From assembly GCF_018531375.1 (NCBI RefSeq), contig NZ_JAHBOH010000002.1:1-64000 (forward strand): a stretch of DNA of 64,000 nt, read 5' to 3'. Made by a program: the position numbers and the translations under genes. The notes under the pieces are model-generated. The model did no database searches. It was not told the DNA's origin and saw only the letters and a program-made list of their open reading frames with translations. Positions within the stretch are counted from its first letter, which is position 1. The number at the start of each line of letters is the position of its first letter. The stretch is from Cellulomonas fulva. Lineage in GTDB: Bacteria > Actinomycetota > Actinomycetes > Actinomycetales > Cellulomonadaceae. Below are positions 16,272 to 28,219 of the stretch, piece after piece.

Positions 16272-17093
16272 TTACTTCGTCGCGCCCGACGTGAAGCCGT
16301 TGTAGATGTAGCGCTGCAGGAACAGGAAGAGCAGCAGGATCGGGATGATCGTGATGACGACGCCCGCGCAGATCAGCTCCCACTGCGAGCCCCACGGGCC
16401 CATGAACTTGAACAGCGCGGTGGAGATCGGGAGCTTGTCCGGGTCGTTGATGTACAGGAACGGCAGGAAGAACTCGTTGTAGATGCCGATGCCCTTGATG
16501 ATCACGACCGTCGCGATGGCGGGCTTGAGGTTGGGCAGGATGATCTGCAGGAAGATCCGGACCGGCCCGGCGCCCTCGATCATCGCGGCCTCGTCGAGCG
16601 AGCGCGGGATGCTGCGCATGAACTGCACGAAGATGTAGATCGAGACGATGTCCGTGCCCATGAAGAGCAGGATCAGCGCCCAGCGCGAGCCGTAGAGACC
16701 GAGCCCGTTGATGATCTGGAACGTCGCGACCTGGGTGGTCACGCCCGGCACCAGCGTCGCGAGCAGGAACAGCTTGAGCACCGCGCCGCGGCCCAGGAAC
16801 CGGAACCGGTCGAGCGCGTAGGCGGTGGCCGCGCCGATGAAGATCGTGCCCACGATCGCGGCGACGAAGACGAGGATGGTGTTGACGAACGCCATCCCCA
16901 TGCCCTGGTTGAACGCCGTCACGTAGTTGTCGAAGTTGAACCAGTTCTCGGGCGGGTCCAGCGGCCCCGTCGCCAGGAACTCCTGGCTGGTCTTGAGCGA
17001 GCCGAACAGGATCAGGCCGAGCGGCAGGAGGGTGACGACGGCGGCGACGACGAGCGAGACGTACTTCGCGGTGCCGGTGAGCAGCTTGGTCAT
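16272..17093 (-). CDS. Sugar ABC importer permease, MalG-like (second CUT1 system)
   Basis: A 273-residue six-helix permease. The EAA loop reads SLDEAAMIEGAGPVRIFLQ and the C-terminus ends IYNGFTSGATK, both typical of CUT1 MalG proteins. Its ATG overlaps the stop of the upstream MalF-like gene by four bases (ATGA). With the binding protein at 18067-19404 it forms an importer whose likely cargo, judged from the adjacent GH2 enzyme, is a beta-mannoside. No ATPase gene is linked. Confidence 0.92.
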   Translation of the reverse strand: MTKLLTGTAKYVSLVVAAVVTLLPLGLILFGSLKTSQEFLATGPLDPPENWFNFDNYVTAFNQGMGMAFVNTILVFVAAIVGTIFIGAATAYALDRFRFLGRGAVLKLFLLATLVPGVTTQVATFQIINGLGLYGSRWALILLFMGTDIVSIYIFVQFMRSIPRSLDEAAMIEGAGPVRIFLQIILPNLKPAIATVVIIKGIGIYNEFFLPFLYINDPDKLPISTALFKFMGPWGSQWELICAGVVITIIPILLLFLFLQRYIYNGFTSGATK

Positions 17094-18058
17094 GTGAGGT
17101 CGACCTCCTCCTCGGGGACGATCTTGCGCTGCATCCAGGTCACGATCAGGACGAAGAGCAGCAGGACGACGGCCATCGCCGACGCCAGGCCGACCGTGTT
17201 GCGTTGGAAGGCCATCCAGATGGTGCGGATGACGAACGTCTCGGTGCCGTTGGACCCCCCGGTCATCACGAACGGGATCTCGAAGACCGACAGCGACCCC
17301 GAGATGCCGAGGATGAAGGCGAGCCCGACGATGGGCCGGATCGACGGCAGGATGATGTGCCAGAACTCGTGCCAGCGCGTCGCGCCGTCGAGTGCGGCCG
17401 CCTCGTAGATGTCGGAGTTGATGGACTGGATCGCGCCCAGGAACATCACGAACGTGAGGCCGGTGTAGCGCCAGACCGACACCGAGGCGAGCGTGTAGTT
17501 CGCGATGTCGGGGTCGCCCGTCCACTGGTGGATCAGGCCGTCGAGCCCGGCCTTCATGAGCACCGTGTCCAGGCCGCCGCCCGGCTTGAGGAAGTTGAGG
17601 AAGATCAGGCCGATCGCCACGCCGTTGATCAGGTACGGGAAGAACAGGATGCCCTTCCACATGTTCTTGAACCGGACCTTGAAGGACAGCAGCGTCGCGA
17701 AGTAGAGCGCGAGCGCCATCTGCACGAACGAGCCGACGACGTAGTACAGCGAGACCAGGAAGACGCGGACGTTGTCCGGGTCCGTGAAGACCTCGACGTA
17801 GTTGTCGAACCCGACCAGGTTCTTGGTCTTGTCGAGCCCGTCCCAGTCGGTGAAGGAGTACCAGAACATGTTCACGACGGGGACGTACGTGAGCAGCAGG
17901 AGCAGCCCGACCGGGATCAGCAGGAACAGGTACGGGGTGAGCTTGCGGGCCCGGCCGGCGGGGCCGCCGCCCCGACGACCCCGGGGGGTCGTCGGAGCGA
18001 CGGCGTCACGCTCGGCCGCGGCCGCGGGGCCGGTGAGCCCGGAGGGAGCGGTCGTCAT
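17090..18058 (-). CDS. Sugar ABC importer permease, MalF-like (second CUT1 system)
   Basis: A 322-residue permease of normal CUT1 size with six helices and the EAA loop IYEAAALDGATRWHEFWH. A positively charged N-terminus (RGRRGGGPAGRARK) precedes the first helix. It lacks the large loop of the galactan-locus MalF protein. The ATG at 18058 is the first start consistent with an 8-base gap after the binding-protein gene; longer in-frame forms would overlap that gene. It overlaps the next permease by four bases. Confidence 0.91.
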   Translation of the reverse strand: MTTAPSGLTGPAAAAERDAVAPTTPRGRRGGGPAGRARKLTPYLFLLIPVGLLLLLTYVPVVNMFWYSFTDWDGLDKTKNLVGFDNYVEVFTDPDNVRVFLVSLYYVVGSFVQMALALYFATLLSFKVRFKNMWKGILFFPYLINGVAIGLIFLNFLKPGGGLDTVLMKAGLDGLIHQWTGDPDIANYTLASVSVWRYTGLTFVMFLGAIQSINSDIYEAAALDGATRWHEFWHIILPSIRPIVGLAFILGISGSLSVFEIPFVMTGGSNGTETFVIRTIWMAFQRNTVGLASAMAVVLLLFVLIVTWMQRKIVPEEEVDLT

Positions 18059-18066
18059 CGTGGACC

Positions 18067-19404
18067 TCAGCCGACGTCCGCGCGGCCCTCGGCCCACTTG
18101 GAGTTGAGGTCGTCGAAGATCTCCTGCTTGGTCCGGTTGCCCGAGCGTGCGTCGTCGATGATCTGGACGCGGTACTTCGGGTCCGTCGTGACGATGCCGG
18201 ACGCGGTGTCGATGTCCGCGAACAGCGACTCCTGGCCCTCGGGGGCGGGGTTCATCGTGATGAGCTCGACGTTCTCCATGAAGCCCGAGAGCGCGTCCGG
18301 CACCGGGCCGTCGACCAGCGGCGAGAGCCCGACCTGCGACTCCGAGTAGCCGGAGTCGTGGTTGAACCAGTCGATCCAGGCGCGCGCCGTGACCTTGTTC
18401 TTCGAGTGGACGTTGATGCCGAGGTTGTAGTCACCGCCGGCCACCGTGTGGAACTTGCCGTCGACCTGCGCCGGGGTCGGCATGTACGCGATGTCCGCCG
18501 GGTCCGCGCCGGCGGCCTCGGCCGCCGCCTGCATCTGCGGGATGGCCCAGGAGCCGAGCACCATGGTCGCGATGTCGCCGATGCCGATGAGGCGCTTGGA
18601 GCCCTCCCAGTCGGTCGTCGTCGGGTCGGCCTCGGTCAGGCCGTTCGCCACCACGTCGTAGATGGTCCCGTCGATGACGCCCGAGTCCGACGTGTCGGTC
18701 CACGGCGTGTCCGTCTGCGTCATGTCGTTGACGTAGTCCGGGTTCGCGGTGACCGCGCCGCGCCAGCCCTCCCACTGCGAGAGCGCCCACGAGTCCTTGT
18801 AGTTGGTGTACAGCGGGGCCACCTTGGCGACGCCGGCGTCCTTGATCTTCTGCAGGTCGTCGAGGAACTCCTGCGGCGTCGTCGGGAACTCGGTGACGCC
18901 GGCCTCCTCCCAGACCCGCTTGTTGTAGAGGATGCCCTGGACGTTGCCGACGACGGGGATGCCGTAGGACTTGCCCTCGAAGGACTTGTCGTTGATCCAG
19001 CGGTACTCCTTCGCCATCTCGGCCTGGTCGCCGAGCGGCTCGAAGAAGTCGCCGAGCTGGTCGGGCGTCACCGAGCCGGGGATGGCGAGGACGTCGCCGT
19101 AGTCGTCGGTGTTCATGCGGGTCTTGACGGTGCCCTCGTAGTCCGTCACGCCCTCGACCTTGACCTCGGTCACGTCGGGGTACTTGGCCTTGAACTCCTC
19201 GACGTACTTGTCGAAGGTGCCGTCCTCGACGAGGTCGGTGCGCCAGGTCAGGACGCTGATCGAGCCGCTGGGGGTGTCCGAGCCGCCCTCCGAGGAGGTG
19301 TCGGCCGGGTCGTCCGACCCGCCCGAGCACGCGGCGGTCAGGGCGAGGATGGTGCCGGCCGCGGCCAGGGCCATGAGCCGGCGGCGTCGCTGCTGAGGGA
19401 ACAT
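18067..19404 (-). CDS. Sugar ABC importer, lipoprotein substrate-binding protein (second CUT1 system)
   Basis: A 445-residue binding protein. The signal peptide has an arginine-rich start (MFPQQRRRR) and a lipobox LTAAC, followed by a Gly/Ser/Asp linker and a family 1 binding domain beginning SISVLTWRTDLVEDG. The ATG at 19404 has GAGAGGAT upstream. It is the first gene of an operon with two permeases and a beta-mannosidase. The sigma-70-type promoter lies at 19499-19527, giving a leader of about 87 bases. The substrate is inferred from context only. The divergent ROK regulator probably controls it. Confidence 0.92.
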   Translation of the reverse strand: MFPQQRRRRLMALAAAGTILALTAACSGGSDDPADTSSEGGSDTPSGSISVLTWRTDLVEDGTFDKYVEEFKAKYPDVTEVKVEGVTDYEGTVKTRMNTDDYGDVLAIPGSVTPDQLGDFFEPLGDQAEMAKEYRWINDKSFEGKSYGIPVVGNVQGILYNKRVWEEAGVTEFPTTPQEFLDDLQKIKDAGVAKVAPLYTNYKDSWALSQWEGWRGAVTANPDYVNDMTQTDTPWTDTSDSGVIDGTIYDVVANGLTEADPTTTDWEGSKRLIGIGDIATMVLGSWAIPQMQAAAEAAGADPADIAYMPTPAQVDGKFHTVAGGDYNLGINVHSKNKVTARAWIDWFNHDSGYSESQVGLSPLVDGPVPDALSGFMENVELITMNPAPEGQESLFADIDTASGIVTTDPKYRVQIIDDARSGNRTKQEIFDDLNSKWAEGRADVG

Positions 19405-19471
19405 CGGTGATCCTCTCGTCGTCCCGGCACCTCCGCGTGCCGGCCGTGGGTGGAGGGGCTTCCTTGCCGAT

Positions 19472-19486
19472 CGGGGTTCGACCCCG
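19472..19486. promoter_or_regulatory. Palindrome in the leader of the binding-protein gene
   Basis: CGGGGTTCGACCCCG has two perfectly complementary 6-base arms around TCG. It lies just downstream of the predicted transcription start of the minus-strand operon, where it could act as an operator or an mRNA hairpin. No role can be proven from sequence. Confidence 0.4.
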
Positions 19487-19498
19487 CTCCGTGTGGCA

Positions 19499-19527
19499 TT
19501 CTTAGGCCGGTGAACAAAGTAAGTCAA
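19499..19527 (-). promoter_or_regulatory. Sigma-70-type promoter of the mannoside importer operon
   Basis: On the minus strand, TTGACT (19522-19527) and TAAGAA (19499-19504) are separated by 17 bases, close to the vegetative consensus. The segment between them and its flank is the most A/T-rich part of the divergent region and is where a ROK repressor would be expected to bind. Confidence 0.75.
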
Positions 19528-19664
19528 CACGCGTGGGTCCTCCCACCGTGTCCGTTCCCGGATCGTTACCCGGGGCGCGCCGCCGTCGGCACGTCCCGTC
19601 GGGGTCGATCCCGCGGTGGCTATCGTGGGCGCACACCGTCGTGCAGCCACGGACAGGAGGTCCG

Positions 19665-20906
19665 GTGAACAGCTCCCAGCCGGGGCTCGGTGCGGCTCAC
19701 GCGAGCAGCCGGTCGGCGATCCTCGACCTGATCCGCGCGGCGGGGACCATCTCGCGCGTCGAGCTCACGCGCGTCTCCGGGCTCACGGGCGCCACGGTCT
19801 CGACCGTCGTGCGCAAGCTGATCGACGACGGGCTCGTCGTCGAGGCCGGCCGGGCCGAGTCGACCGGCGGCAAGCCCCGCATGCTGCTGGAGCTGGACCC
19901 CTACGCGCGGTTCGCGGTCGGCGTGCACCTGGACCACGCGGGCATCACCTACGTGATCGCCAACCTGGGCGGCGCGATCGTCGCGCGCTGGCGGCGTCCG
20001 GGTGCGGGGTCCGACGACCCGCGCGTCGTGGTCGAGCGCATCGCTGCCGAGATCCGGGCGACCGTGGCCCGGATCGGCGTCGAGCCGGACCGGATCCTGG
20101 GCCTCGGCGTGGTCTCGCCGGGGCCGATCGCGGCGTCCACGGGCATGACGCTCACGCCGCCCGTCATGCAGGCGTGGACCGAGTTCCCGCTGGCGGAGGC
20201 GCTCGAGGACGCCGTCGGGCTGCCCGTGCTGCTGGACAACGACGCGACCGCGGCCGCGATCGGCGAGTACTGGTCCGGCGGCGTGCCCACGGGGACCGCG
20301 TTCGCGGCGCTCTACATGGGGACCGGGATCGGCGCGGGCATCATCGTCGACGGCACCGTGTACCGCGGCTCGAGCTCCAACGCCGGCGAGGTGGGCCACA
20401 TCTGCGTCGACATCGACGGGCCGGACTGCTGGTGCGGGAGCGCGGGCTGCGTCGAGGCCCTCGCCGGTCCCGCCGCGGTCGTCGCGCAGTCCCGCGCCGT
20501 CGGCGTCGAGCTCGCCGGCCGCAGCGTCTCCGAGGACTTCGCGCAGCTCGCGCGCGCCGCGTCGCGCGGCGAGGAGACGCCGCTCGCGCTCCTCGAGCGG
20601 TCCGCGCGGTACGTCGCGGTGGCGGCCCAGACCCTGGCGAACGTGCTCGACGTCGCGCACGTGGTGCTCACCGGACCGTCGTTCGCGCTCGCGGGCTCGC
20701 TCTACCTCCCGGTGCTCGAGGAGCGGCTCGCGCGCTCGTTCTTCGCGCGCGGGAGCCACGCCGTCCGCGTCGGCATCTCCTCCAACGCGCCCGAGGCCGC
20801 CGCCGTGGGCGCGGCCGCCCTGGTGCTCCAGGCCGAGCTCGCGCCGCGCCGGGCGGGCATGCGGATGGTCCTGGACACGATCGAGGCGACGCCGGCGACC
20901 GCGTGA
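19665..20906 (+). CDS. ROK-family transcriptional regulator
   Basis: A 413-residue protein with an N-terminal winged helix-turn-helix (about residues 20-65, around ISRVELTRVSGLTGATVSTV) and a C-terminal ROK sugar-binding domain. The zinc motif CWCGSAGCVEA and the sugar-site segment LLDNDATAAAIGEY are present. The GTG at 19665 follows AGGAGG at a 4-base spacing. It is divergent from the mannoside importer operon and probably represses it, releasing when a sugar is bound. An XylR/NagC-like mode is family knowledge; the inducer cannot be read from sequence. Confidence 0.9.
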   Translation: MNSSQPGLGAAHASSRSAILDLIRAAGTISRVELTRVSGLTGATVSTVVRKLIDDGLVVEAGRAESTGGKPRMLLELDPYARFAVGVHLDHAGITYVIANLGGAIVARWRRPGAGSDDPRVVVERIAAEIRATVARIGVEPDRILGLGVVSPGPIAASTGMTLTPPVMQAWTEFPLAEALEDAVGLPVLLDNDATAAAIGEYWSGGVPTGTAFAALYMGTGIGAGIIVDGTVYRGSSSNAGEVGHICVDIDGPDCWCGSAGCVEALAGPAAVVAQSRAVGVELAGRSVSEDFAQLARAASRGEETPLALLERSARYVAVAAQTLANVLDVAHVVLTGPSFALAGSLYLPVLEERLARSFFARGSHAVRVGISSNAPEAAAVGAAALVLQAELAPRRAGMRMVLDTIEATPATA

Positions 20907-20928
20907 CCGGCAGTCGCGTGCGGGTCCG

Positions 20929-22326
20929 TCAGCCGACGAGGCGGTCGAGCCCCGCGAGCGGGATGGGGAGCCAGGCAGGCCGGTTGCGCGACTCGTACAC
21001 CGCCTCGTACAGCGTCTTGTCGAGCTCGAGCGCCCGGGTCAGGAGCGCGGCCTGGCCCGGGTCCGCTGTCGGGTCGTCCGAGCGCGGGTCCGGGTTCGGA
21101 CGGGTGTCCGTGTCCGGGTCCGTACCCGGGCCCGACGAGGCCGCGGCGGCCTCGGCGTAGCCCGCGAGCAGGGCGGCACGTGCGCTCGTCGTCCACCGGT
21201 CGGCGGCCTCGCCCGTGAGCCCGCCTACCGCCGCCGCGTAGTCGAACGAGCGCAGGAGCCCGGCGACGTCGCGGACCGCGAGGTCGGGCCGGGTGCGGGC
21301 CTCGAGGGGGGCGAGGGGCTCGCCCTCGAAGTCGAGCACCAGCCAGTCGTCGTCGACGTGCAGGACCTGGCCCAGGTGCAGGTCGCCGTGCACCCGCTGG
21401 CGCGGGGGCGTCGCCGTCAGCCCGCGCACCTCGTCGGCCGTGCGTTCCACGCCGGCGCGGTACCGCTCGAGCGCGGGGACGGCGGCGAGCGCCCACGCGA
21501 ACCGGTCGAGCACCGCGTTCGCGAGCCGCTGCGGACCGTCGGCGTCCGCCACCGTGGGGAAGGCGTGCGTCAGCGCGGTGTGCATCTGCGCCGTCACGAC
21601 GCCGAGCCGGTGGGCGAGCGCGTCGAACGGCTCCTCGCGGACCGCGAGCTCGCACGCGAGCTCGAAGCCGTCGTGGGCGCCCTCGACGAACGCGCTGACC
21701 ACGCCGAGGTACCCATGCACGTCCTGCGCACCGGCCGGGTCCGGCCACCGCGCCTCGAGCCAGGCCAGCGGCGCCGGGACGCCCCGGTAGCCCTCCGCGA
21801 CCAGGTGGCGGGGCACGTCGATGTCGGGGTTCTCACCGGCCTGCAGCGCGCGCAGGACCTTGAGGATCCCGCGGCCGGGACGGCCCGGTGCGCCCAGCAC
21901 GACCGAGGAGTTCGACTGCTCGCCCGTGATCGCGGTCGCCGTCGTCAGGTCGACTGCGGCCGGCGCGCCCCCGGGACCGTCCGCGACCGCGAACCACGCG
22001 CGCAGGAACGCCGGGTGCGCGGCGCCGTCCACGACCACCCGCCCGTCGCCGAGCTGGGCCTGGGCCGCCTCGCCCGCGGAGCCGTCGGGCAGCACGACCA
22101 CCGGGACCTGCAGCAGCGCGTCGATCGAGCCCGCGCGTGCCCGGACCAGCAGGACGCGCACGTCGGCGGCGTCGCGATCCGCCGGGTCCGTCAGCGGCAG
22201 CACCGCGTGCAGCGTCAGCTCGGCCGGCGCGCCCTTGACGGGGAACCAGCGCCGCGCGGGCAGGTCGGCCGCCAGTGCCGCCAGGACGCGGTCGTCGTCG
22301 GCCGTGGGCGTCCGGGCCGTCAGCAC
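20929..22326 (-). CDS. mak: Maltokinase (maltose 1-phosphate forming)
   Basis: A 465-residue kinase with an N-terminal cap and an eukaryotic-like kinase fold. Motifs seen are VHGDLHLGQVL (catalytic loop) and LVLDFEGEP (metal site). It phosphorylates maltose with ATP to alpha-maltose-1-phosphate, the GlgE substrate. The length matches mycobacterial Mak/Pep2. The GTG at 22326 begins one base after the treS stop, so translation is coupled. A short low-complexity stretch rich in Asp/Pro/Thr (around residue 410) lies in a surface region. It is the third gene of the glgE-treS-mak operon, and it converges with the ROK gene at 20906. Confidence 0.92.
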   Translation of the reverse strand: MLTARTPTADDDRVLAALAADLPARRWFPVKGAPAELTLHAVLPLTDPADRDAADVRVLLVRARAGSIDALLQVPVVVLPDGSAGEAAQAQLGDGRVVVDGAAHPAFLRAWFAVADGPGGAPAAVDLTTATAITGEQSNSSVVLGAPGRPGRGILKVLRALQAGENPDIDVPRHLVAEGYRGVPAPLAWLEARWPDPAGAQDVHGYLGVVSAFVEGAHDGFELACELAVREEPFDALAHRLGVVTAQMHTALTHAFPTVADADGPQRLANAVLDRFAWALAAVPALERYRAGVERTADEVRGLTATPPRQRVHGDLHLGQVLHVDDDWLVLDFEGEPLAPLEARTRPDLAVRDVAGLLRSFDYAAAVGGLTGEAADRWTTSARAALLAGYAEAAAASSGPGTDPDTDTRPNPDPRSDDPTADPGQAALLTRALELDKTLYEAVYESRNRPAWLPIPLAGLDRLVG

Positions 22327-22327
22327 G

Positions 22328-24159
<1,832 letters not shown>

Positions 24160-24163
<4 letters not shown>

Positions 24164-26406
24164 GGGTGCTCCAGGACGACGATGTGCGCGGGGCGCTCGG
24201 CGGGATCGATGCGGACGAAGACGGACGGCCCCCACTCGTAGTGCTCGTCGCGCAGGACGTCGTGCGCGTGCACCGGGCCGCTGGCGGGCAGCCCGAACGC
24301 CGCGAGGTCCAGCTCGACCATGCCCTCCCGTGCGTTCCACGGGTCGAGGCTGACGACGGTGACCACCGTGCTCGCGCGGCCGGTCGGGGAGTGCTCCGCC
24401 GCGAGGTGGCGCGAGAAGGCCACGGTCGCGTCGTCGCTCGTCGGGTGGACGTGCAGGTTGCGCAGCTGCTGCAGCGCGGGGTGCTCGCGGCGGATCTGGT
24501 TGAGCCTGCCCAGCAGGCTCGCGATGCCCAGGTGGTCCGCGAGGGACCAGTCGCGCGGGCGGAACTCGTACTTCTCGTTGTCGATCTGCTCGTCGGCGCC
24601 CGGGCGGGGGACGTTCTCCAGCAGCTCGTAGCCCGAGTAGATGCCCCACGTCGGTGCGCCCATCGCGGCGAGCACCGCGCGGACCGCCCAGGCCTGGCCG
24701 CCCGCACCCTGCAGGTACGGCGGCAGGATGTCGTGCGTCGTCGGCCAGAACGCCGGCCGCATCCACGCGGCCTGGTCCCCGGAGACCTCCTCGAGGTACT
24801 CCGCGACCTCCTCCTTGGTGCTGCGCCAGGTGAAGTACGTGTACGACTGGTGGAACCCGACCTTGGCGAGCGTCTGCATCATCGCGGGGCGGGTGAACGC
24901 CTCCGAGAGGAACACGACCTCGGGGTGGTCGCGGGCGACGTCCGCCAGCAGCCACTGCCAGAAGTCGAGCGGCTTGGTGTGCGGGTTGTCGACGCGGAAC
25001 AGCGTGACGCCGTGGTCGATCCAGACCTGCAGGACGCGCCGGATCTCGCGGGCGAGGCCCTCCGGGTCGTTGTCGAAGTTCAGCGGGTAGATGTCCTGGT
25101 ACTTCTTGGGCGGGTTCTCCGCGTACGCGATGGAGCCGTCGACCCGCGTCGTGAACCACTCGGGGTGCTCCGCGACCCACGGGTGGTCCGGGGAGCACTG
25201 CAGCGCGATGTCGAGCGCGACCTCCAGGCCGTGGTCCCGGGCGCGCGCCACGAAGGCGTCGAAGTCCTCGAACGTGCCCAGGCTGGGCTCGATGGCGTCG
25301 TGGCCCCCGTCCGCCGAGCCGATCGCGTACGGCGACCCCGGGTCGCCCGGCAGCGCGCCGAGCGAGTTGTTCCGTCCCTTGCGGTTGGTCACGCCGATCG
25401 GGTGGATCGGCGTCAGGTAGACCACGTCGAAGCCCATCGCCGCGATCCGCGGCAGCTGCTCGGCGGCGGTGCGCAGCGTGCCGGAGCGCCACTCCTGCGC
25501 GCGGTCGTCCCACTGCGCGCCGTGCGAGCGCGGGAACAGCTCGTACCAGGAGCCGGCGAGCGCGAGCGGCCGCTCGACCACCAGCGGGTACGCGGGCGAC
25601 GCGGTGACCAGGTCCCGCAGGGGCTCGCGCGCGAGCGCCTGGCGGACGTGCGGGGACAGCGCCCACGCGAGGCGCTCGCCGGGGAAGCGGTGCGTGTCGC
25701 GCAGCGCCTCGACCGCGTCGCGCAGGGTCGCGGCGCCGTGCTCGCTCATCGCGTCCTCGCCCGTGCGGTCCGCCGCGCGCGAGAGCAGGACGGCGCCCTC
25801 GGCCAGCATGAGCTCGACGTCGATGCCCGCCTCGACCTTGATCGCGGCGTCGTGCGCCCAGGTGGCGTACGGGTCCGACCAGCCCTCGACGCGGAACGTC
25901 CAGCGGCCCGTCCGGTCGGGGACCAGGCGCGCCTCGTACCGGTCCAGGCCCGGTGCGATGTCGACCATCGGCGCCCGCATGTGGACCTGGCCGTCGGGGT
26001 CGACGAGGACGGCGGTCGCGGCGACCGCGTCGTGCCCCTCGCGGAACACCGTCGCCCGGACGGGGAACGCCTCGCCCACCACGGCCTTGGCCGGGAAGCG
26101 CCCCGCCTCCGCGACCGGCTGCACGTCGACCACGGGGATGCGGCCGATCGGTGCCGGACGGTCCTGGGTGAGCACGCTGCCCGTGGGGGGCTCGTCGTCC
26201 CCTGGGGGTGTGCCGGTTCCTGTGGGGGTGGCGGTGGCCGCGGGCTCGTCGGCGGGCGCCGGCGGAGCGGGGGGGACCGGAGGGACGGGGGCTGCGGCTG
26301 CGGCGTTCGCGGTGCTCGCGACGCGACCGGCGTCGGCCTGGGCGGCCACGGTCGCGTCGCGGGAGCTCCGGCGGCGCCGACCGGGTGCGGCGGGGGAGGT
26401 CGTCAC
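24160..26406 (-). CDS. glgE: Alpha-1,4-glucan:maltose-1-phosphate maltosyltransferase
   Basis: A 748-residue GH13 subfamily 3 enzyme that extends alpha-1,4-glucans with maltose from maltose-1-phosphate. Catalytic residues are Asp473 ([15 protein letters not shown]), Glu502 ([10 protein letters not shown]) and Asp559 (PTTHDILPP). The conserved core starts near residue 85 ([12 protein letters not shown]). The first 80 residues are an Ala/Pro/Thr-rich extension of unknown role. The GTG at 26406 lies 7 bases after a TAGGTT -10 element, indicating a leaderless mRNA. It is the first gene of the glgE-treS-mak operon, the core of the GlgE pathway known from mycobacteria and streptomycetes. Confidence 0.95.
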
Positions 26407-26413
26407 GCTCCCG

Positions 26414-26419
26414 AACCTA
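26414..26419 (-). promoter_or_regulatory. -10 element of the glgE operon (leaderless)
   Basis: TAGGTT on the minus strand ends 7 bases before the GTG start of glgE, so the start codon is the expected first transcribed base. Confidence 0.65.
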
Positions 26420-26557
26420 TCCGCAGGTGCGGGGGCGAGGCATCCGCTGACGGCGATGCCGCACGTCGCGGCCCCGCCGCGGGCTCGTCGTCGTTCCCTG
26501 CCGGTGCTGTCCTGCCGGGTTCTCTGCCGGGGCTCGTCTGCCGGGCGGTTGCCGCGG

Positions 26558-28201
26558 TCAGGCCAGGGCGCGGCCCACCGTGCGGCCCGTGAAGAGGCAC
26601 CCGCCCAGGAACGTGCCCTCGAGCGCGCGGTGGCCGTGCACGCCGCCCCCGCCGAACCCCGCCGCCTCGCCGGCGGCCCAGAGCCCGGGCAGCACCTGCC
26701 CGTCGGGGCGCAGCACCCGTCCCTCGAGGTCGGTGTGCAGGCCGCCGAGCGTCTTGCGGGTCAGCACCGAGAGCCGCACGGCGAGCAGCGGGCCGTGCGC
26801 GGGGTCCAGGAGCCGGTGCGGCTTGGCGACACGGATCAGCTTGTCGACGACGTACGTGCGCGCCTGGGCCGTCGCGACGACCTGGAGGTCCTTGCCGAGG
26901 CCGGAGGTCACCTGCCGGTCGCGCTCGACGATCGTGCGCTCGAGCTCCGCGGCGTCGATCCGGTCGGTGCCGGTGAGCGCGTTCATGCGGGCGGCGAGCT
27001 CGGCCGGCGTGCTCGCCCAGAGGAACTCGTCGGAGCCCTCCGCGAACGCCTCGACGGGACCGACCGCGCCCGGCCTGACCCGCTCGAGCAGGAGGCGCAG
27101 GTCCTTGCCCGTGAGGTCGGGGTTCTGCTCCGAGCCGGACAGCGCGAACTCCGAGCCGAGGATCGTCTTGTCGAGCACGAACCACGAGTGGTCGTCGCCG
27201 CGGCGAGTGATGTGCTGCAGCGCGCCGAGCGAGTCGAAGCCGGGGAACAGCGGGACCGGCAGCCGGTGGCCGTCCGCGTCGAGCCACAGCGAGGACGGCC
27301 CGGGCAGGATCCGGATGCCGTGGCCGGTCCAGACCGGCGAGTGGTTGGTGATGCCCTCCGGGTAGTGCCACATCCGGTCCTCGTGGACCACCGCGGCGCC
27401 CGCGCCGCGTGCGGCCCGGATGCCGGAGCCGTCGACGTGGTCGGGGACGCCGGAGAGCATGCGTGCGGGCAGGCGGCCCGCGTCGGCGGGCCAGGTCGCG
27501 CGCACCAGGTCGTGGTTCGCGCCGATGCCGCCGGTGGCGACGACGACCGCGTCGGCCGCGACCTCGAACGATGCGACGACGTCGCGCGAGGACGGCACCG
27601 CGCGGCCCCCGTGGTCGTCCCGCAGCACGTCGCCGCGCACGCCCGTGACCCGCCCGTCGGTCACGACCAGGTCCGTCACGCGGTGCCGGAACCGGACCTC
27701 GACCAGCCCGGCGCGGCGGGCGTCGAGCAGCGCGCGGACGAACGGCTCGAGGATGCCGGGGCCCGTGCCCCAGGTGACGTGGAAGCGCGGCACGGAGTTG
27801 CCGTGGCCGCCCGCGGTGTAGCCGCCGCGCTCGGCCCACTGGACCAGCGGGAACCAGCGCACGCCGAGGCCGTGCAGCCAGGAGCGCAGCCCGCCCGCGG
27901 CGAAGTCCACGAACCCCTCGGCCCACGCGCGGCCCCACCGGTCGCTGCCGTCGTCGGCGAACTGCGCGGAGCCGAACCAGTCGGCGAGCGCCAGCTCCGC
28001 GCCGTCCCGGACGCCGAGGCGCCGCTGCTCGGGGGAGTCGACCAGGAACAGACCGCCGAAGGACCAGAACGCCTGCCCGCCGAGCGAGGCCGCGTTCTCC
28101 GCGTCCAACAGCAGGACCCGCCGGCCCGCGGCGGTGAGCTCAGCGGTGGCGACCAGGCCGGCGAGGCCGGCGCCGACGACCACGACGTCGTGGGTTCCCA
28201 T
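26558..28201 (-). CDS. FAD-binding dehydrogenase (flavocytochrome c / KstD-like)
   Basis: A 547-residue flavoprotein. The N-terminus DVVVVGAGLAGLVATAEL is the dinucleotide-binding fold for FAD, with the acidic Asp at the end of the second strand. A second FAD-contact region near the C-terminus reads LPGLWAAGEAAGFGGGG. It resembles the FAD-dependent dehydrogenases related to fumarate reductase and 3-ketosteroid delta-1-dehydrogenase; the substrate is unknown. The ATG at 28201 follows a TAGGCT -10 element by 7 bases, so it is probably leaderless. A TetR-type palindrome sits at 28220-28235 in its promoter. It has no evident link to the flanking alpha-glucan genes. Confidence 0.88.
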   Translation of the reverse strand: MGTHDVVVVGAGLAGLVATAELTAAGRRVLLLDAENAASLGGQAFWSFGGLFLVDSPEQRRLGVRDGAELALADWFGSAQFADDGSDRWGRAWAEGFVDFAAGGLRSWLHGLGVRWFPLVQWAERGGYTAGGHGNSVPRFHVTWGTGPGILEPFVRALLDARRAGLVEVRFRHRVTDLVVTDGRVTGVRGDVLRDDHGGRAVPSSRDVVASFEVAADAVVVATGGIGANHDLVRATWPADAGRLPARMLSGVPDHVDGSGIRAARGAGAAVVHEDRMWHYPEGITNHSPVWTGHGIRILPGPSSLWLDADGHRLPVPLFPGFDSLGALQHITRRGDDHSWFVLDKTILGSEFALSGSEQNPDLTGKDLRLLLERVRPGAVGPVEAFAEGSDEFLWASTPAELAARMNALTGTDRIDAAELERTIVERDRQVTSGLGKDLQVVATAQARTYVVDKLIRVAKPHRLLDPAHGPLLAVRLSVLTRKTLGGLHTDLEGRVLRPDGQVLPGLWAAGEAAGFGGGGVHGHRALEGTFLGGCLFTGRTVGRALA

Positions 28202-28219
28202 GTGTCGGAGCCTACGTCC

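Noticed and set aside
19472..19486. Certain regulator binding site
   Set aside because: The palindrome is real but short, GC-rich and single, so it is listed only as a low-confidence element.
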